From Gammaproteobacteria bacterium (GTDB taxonomy: Bacteria; Pseudomonadota; Gammaproteobacteria; Pseudomonadales; Pseudohongiellaceae): 6,928 nt of DNA. The stretch covers positions 1-6,928 of the forward strand of contig DORE01000006.1 of the NCBI GenBank assembly GCA_003514305.1, in the 5' to 3' direction. A program made the position numbers and the translations under genes. Below, piece by piece: positions 6,325-6,928 of the stretch (position 1 is its first letter; the number at the start of each line of letters is the position of its first letter). The notes under the pieces are model-generated. The model saw only the letters and a program-made list of their open reading frames with translations, made no database searches and was not told the origin of the DNA.

Positions 6325-6330
6325 TATAAA
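6325..6330 (+). promoter_or_regulatory. Possible -10 box for the phosphatase gene
   Basis: TATAAA (five of six consensus bases) lies 27 bases before the ATG at 6358. The -35 region is weak; CTGAAG at 16-base spacing is the best I can see. The GCCTGA repeats at 6301 and 6317 sit where a -35 element or an activator site would be. An alternative pair is TTGTAG and CATTAT slightly upstream. The real promoter could be elsewhere in the 510-base gap. Confidence 0.25.
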
Positions 6331-6357
6331 AAGACCAACAAGAAAACCTTTACAAGC

Positions 6358-6928
6358 ATGCCAGATAAAAAACTCCACTTGCGCATCACTAGCGAGTCAC
6401 ACCCCGGCAGGAAGAGGTCCAACAATGAAGATCGCTTCGCCGTCGATGAAAGGCTAGGAATAATAATACTTGCTGACGGCATGGGCGGACACTTGTCCGG
6501 TGAAGTGGCTTCGGAAATAGCAACGCGTTCGCTGATGAGCAAGCTTCGGCTCCTCAGTACATCTGCCTCATCAAAAGGTGAGAGCAGCTGCCGATTAATC
6601 GAAGGCATCAAGGTCGCCATCACAGAAACAAACTTTAGTATCTATCAAGCTGCTTCGAACAACGCTGAGCACAAAGGTATGGGCACCACGGTTGTCGCAA
6701 TAATGCTGAATGGCTCAAGCATTCATGTCGGCCACGTGGGAGATTCCAGGCTATATTGCTTCAGGCGGGACAAAATGACCAGGCTCACCACGGATCATAG
6801 CCTGGTGCAGGACCTCGTCGATCGAGGACTGTACACCGAAGAGCAAGCCCGGAGTGCAAGTGTTTCTCACATAGTCACAAGATCTCTTGGATTAAAAGAC
6901 CAAGTCGAAGTCGATGTCCTCACAGCAG
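6358..6928 (+). CDS. PP2C-type Ser/Thr protein phosphatase (5' part, cut by window end)
   Basis: The first 190 codons of a PPM/PP2C-family phosphatase of the bacterial Stp/PrpC type, which uses bound Mn or Mg to remove phosphate from Ser/Thr, commonly reversing Hanks-type kinases. Motifs occur in the family order. They are PGRKRSNNEDRF (16-27, with the metal/phosphate-site NED), ILADGMGGHLSGEVAS (37-52, with metal-binding D40 and G41), GMGTTVV (107-113), HVGDSRLY (126-133) and TTDHSLV (144-150), then the helical flap segment containing DLVDRG and EEQA, and TRSLG (174-178). The late metal-binding Asp residues lie beyond the window. No signal peptide or membrane segment is visible, so the protein should be cytosolic. 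The frame opens at 6307 after a TGA, and ATG 6358 is the only good start, but no Shine-Dalgarno is evident. It diverges from the AI-2E family gene. The partner kinase, if any, would be downstream. Confidence 0.9.
   Translation, partial: MPDKKLHLRITSESHPGRKRSNNEDRFAVDERLGIIILADGMGGHLSGEVASEIATRSLMSKLRLLSTSASSKGESSCRLIEGIKVAITETNFSIYQAASNNAEHKGMGTTVVAIMLNGSSIHVGHVGDSRLYCFRRDKMTRLTTDHSLVQDLVDRGLYTEEQARSASVSHIVTRSLGLKDQVEVDVLTA

Larger units (their letters stand above)
5848..6357. other. Divergent intergenic region, no gene seen
   Basis: These 510 bases separate the AI-2E family gene (leftwards) from the phosphatase gene (rightwards). Only very short reading frames are present, none with a ribosome-binding site. 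Small ordered elements are present. They are TGTCA-N7-TGACA at 6042-6058; the heptamer TCGCGAC twice (6034-6040 and 6254-6260, the second inside the palindrome GTCGCGAC); CAGAACCA twice (6192-6199 and 6218-6225); a 5-bp hairpin GGGTA-GTTT-TACCC at 6234-6247; and GCCTGA at 6301-6306 and 6317-6322, with an inverted CAGGC at 6280-6284. It presumably carries both promoters and their operators. The stretch also seems richer in A/T than the neighbouring genes. Confidence 0.5.

Noticed and set aside
6324..6623. Minus-strand open frame of 99 codons opposite the phosphatase start
   Set aside because: The plus strand here encodes the NED and ADGMGGH motifs of PP2C in order, so the minus frame is a shadow.
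1..6928. CRISPR array, insertion sequence, toxin-antitoxin or prophage genes
   Set aside because: I saw no regularly spaced repeats, transposase or integrase motifs or paired small genes; the coding content is housekeeping genes plus one transporter-family gene and one phosphatase.

Overview
The window looks like chromosomal core DNA from a gammaproteobacterium. The strongest clue is the minus-strand order alaS, lysC, csrA. This order is familiar from Pseudomonas and relatives, and the predicted LysC and CsrA proteins read as typical gammaproteobacterial versions. Base composition is moderate (judged by eye, not computed). I cannot name the genus; a marine or soil relative of Pseudomonas/Cellvibrio is a guess. 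I see no insertion sequence, CRISPR array, phage gene or other mobile element.

Layout from left to right: (1) the last 23 bases of a tRNA on the plus strand, probably tRNA-Ser; (2) a minus-strand intrinsic terminator at 49-93, facing the tRNA; (3) csrA (217-408, minus), the post-transcriptional regulator, with its own candidate promoter near 607-635 and a leader rich in GGA motifs; (4) lysC (678-1919, minus), an ACT-domain aspartokinase that appears to carry an internal ribosome-binding site and start codon for a separate regulatory (beta) subunit; (5) alaS (1920-4535, minus), alanyl-tRNA synthetase, whose stop codon touches the lysC start codon; (6) a 187-base gap with a perfect TATAAT box for alaS; (7) an AI-2E/PerM-family membrane protein (4723-5847, minus); (8) a 510-base gap with no gene, holding the divergent control regions; (9) the first 190 codons of a PP2C-type serine/threonine protein phosphatase on the plus strand, cut by the window end.

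alaS and lysC are very probably one translationally coupled transcript. Read-through, together with the local promoter, should feed csrA, and all three would end at the 49-93 terminator. This puts alanine charging, the first step of lysine/threonine/methionine synthesis and a global carbon-flow regulator in one expression unit. The AI-2E-family gene and the phosphatase diverge from a shared intergenic region; no functional link between them can be shown here.

There is no clearly new system in the window. The observations most worth checking are the GGA-loop hairpin in the csrA leader (probable autoregulation), the internal start in lysC, the GGCG/CGCC arms around the alaS promoter, and the identity of whatever follows the phosphatase gene.
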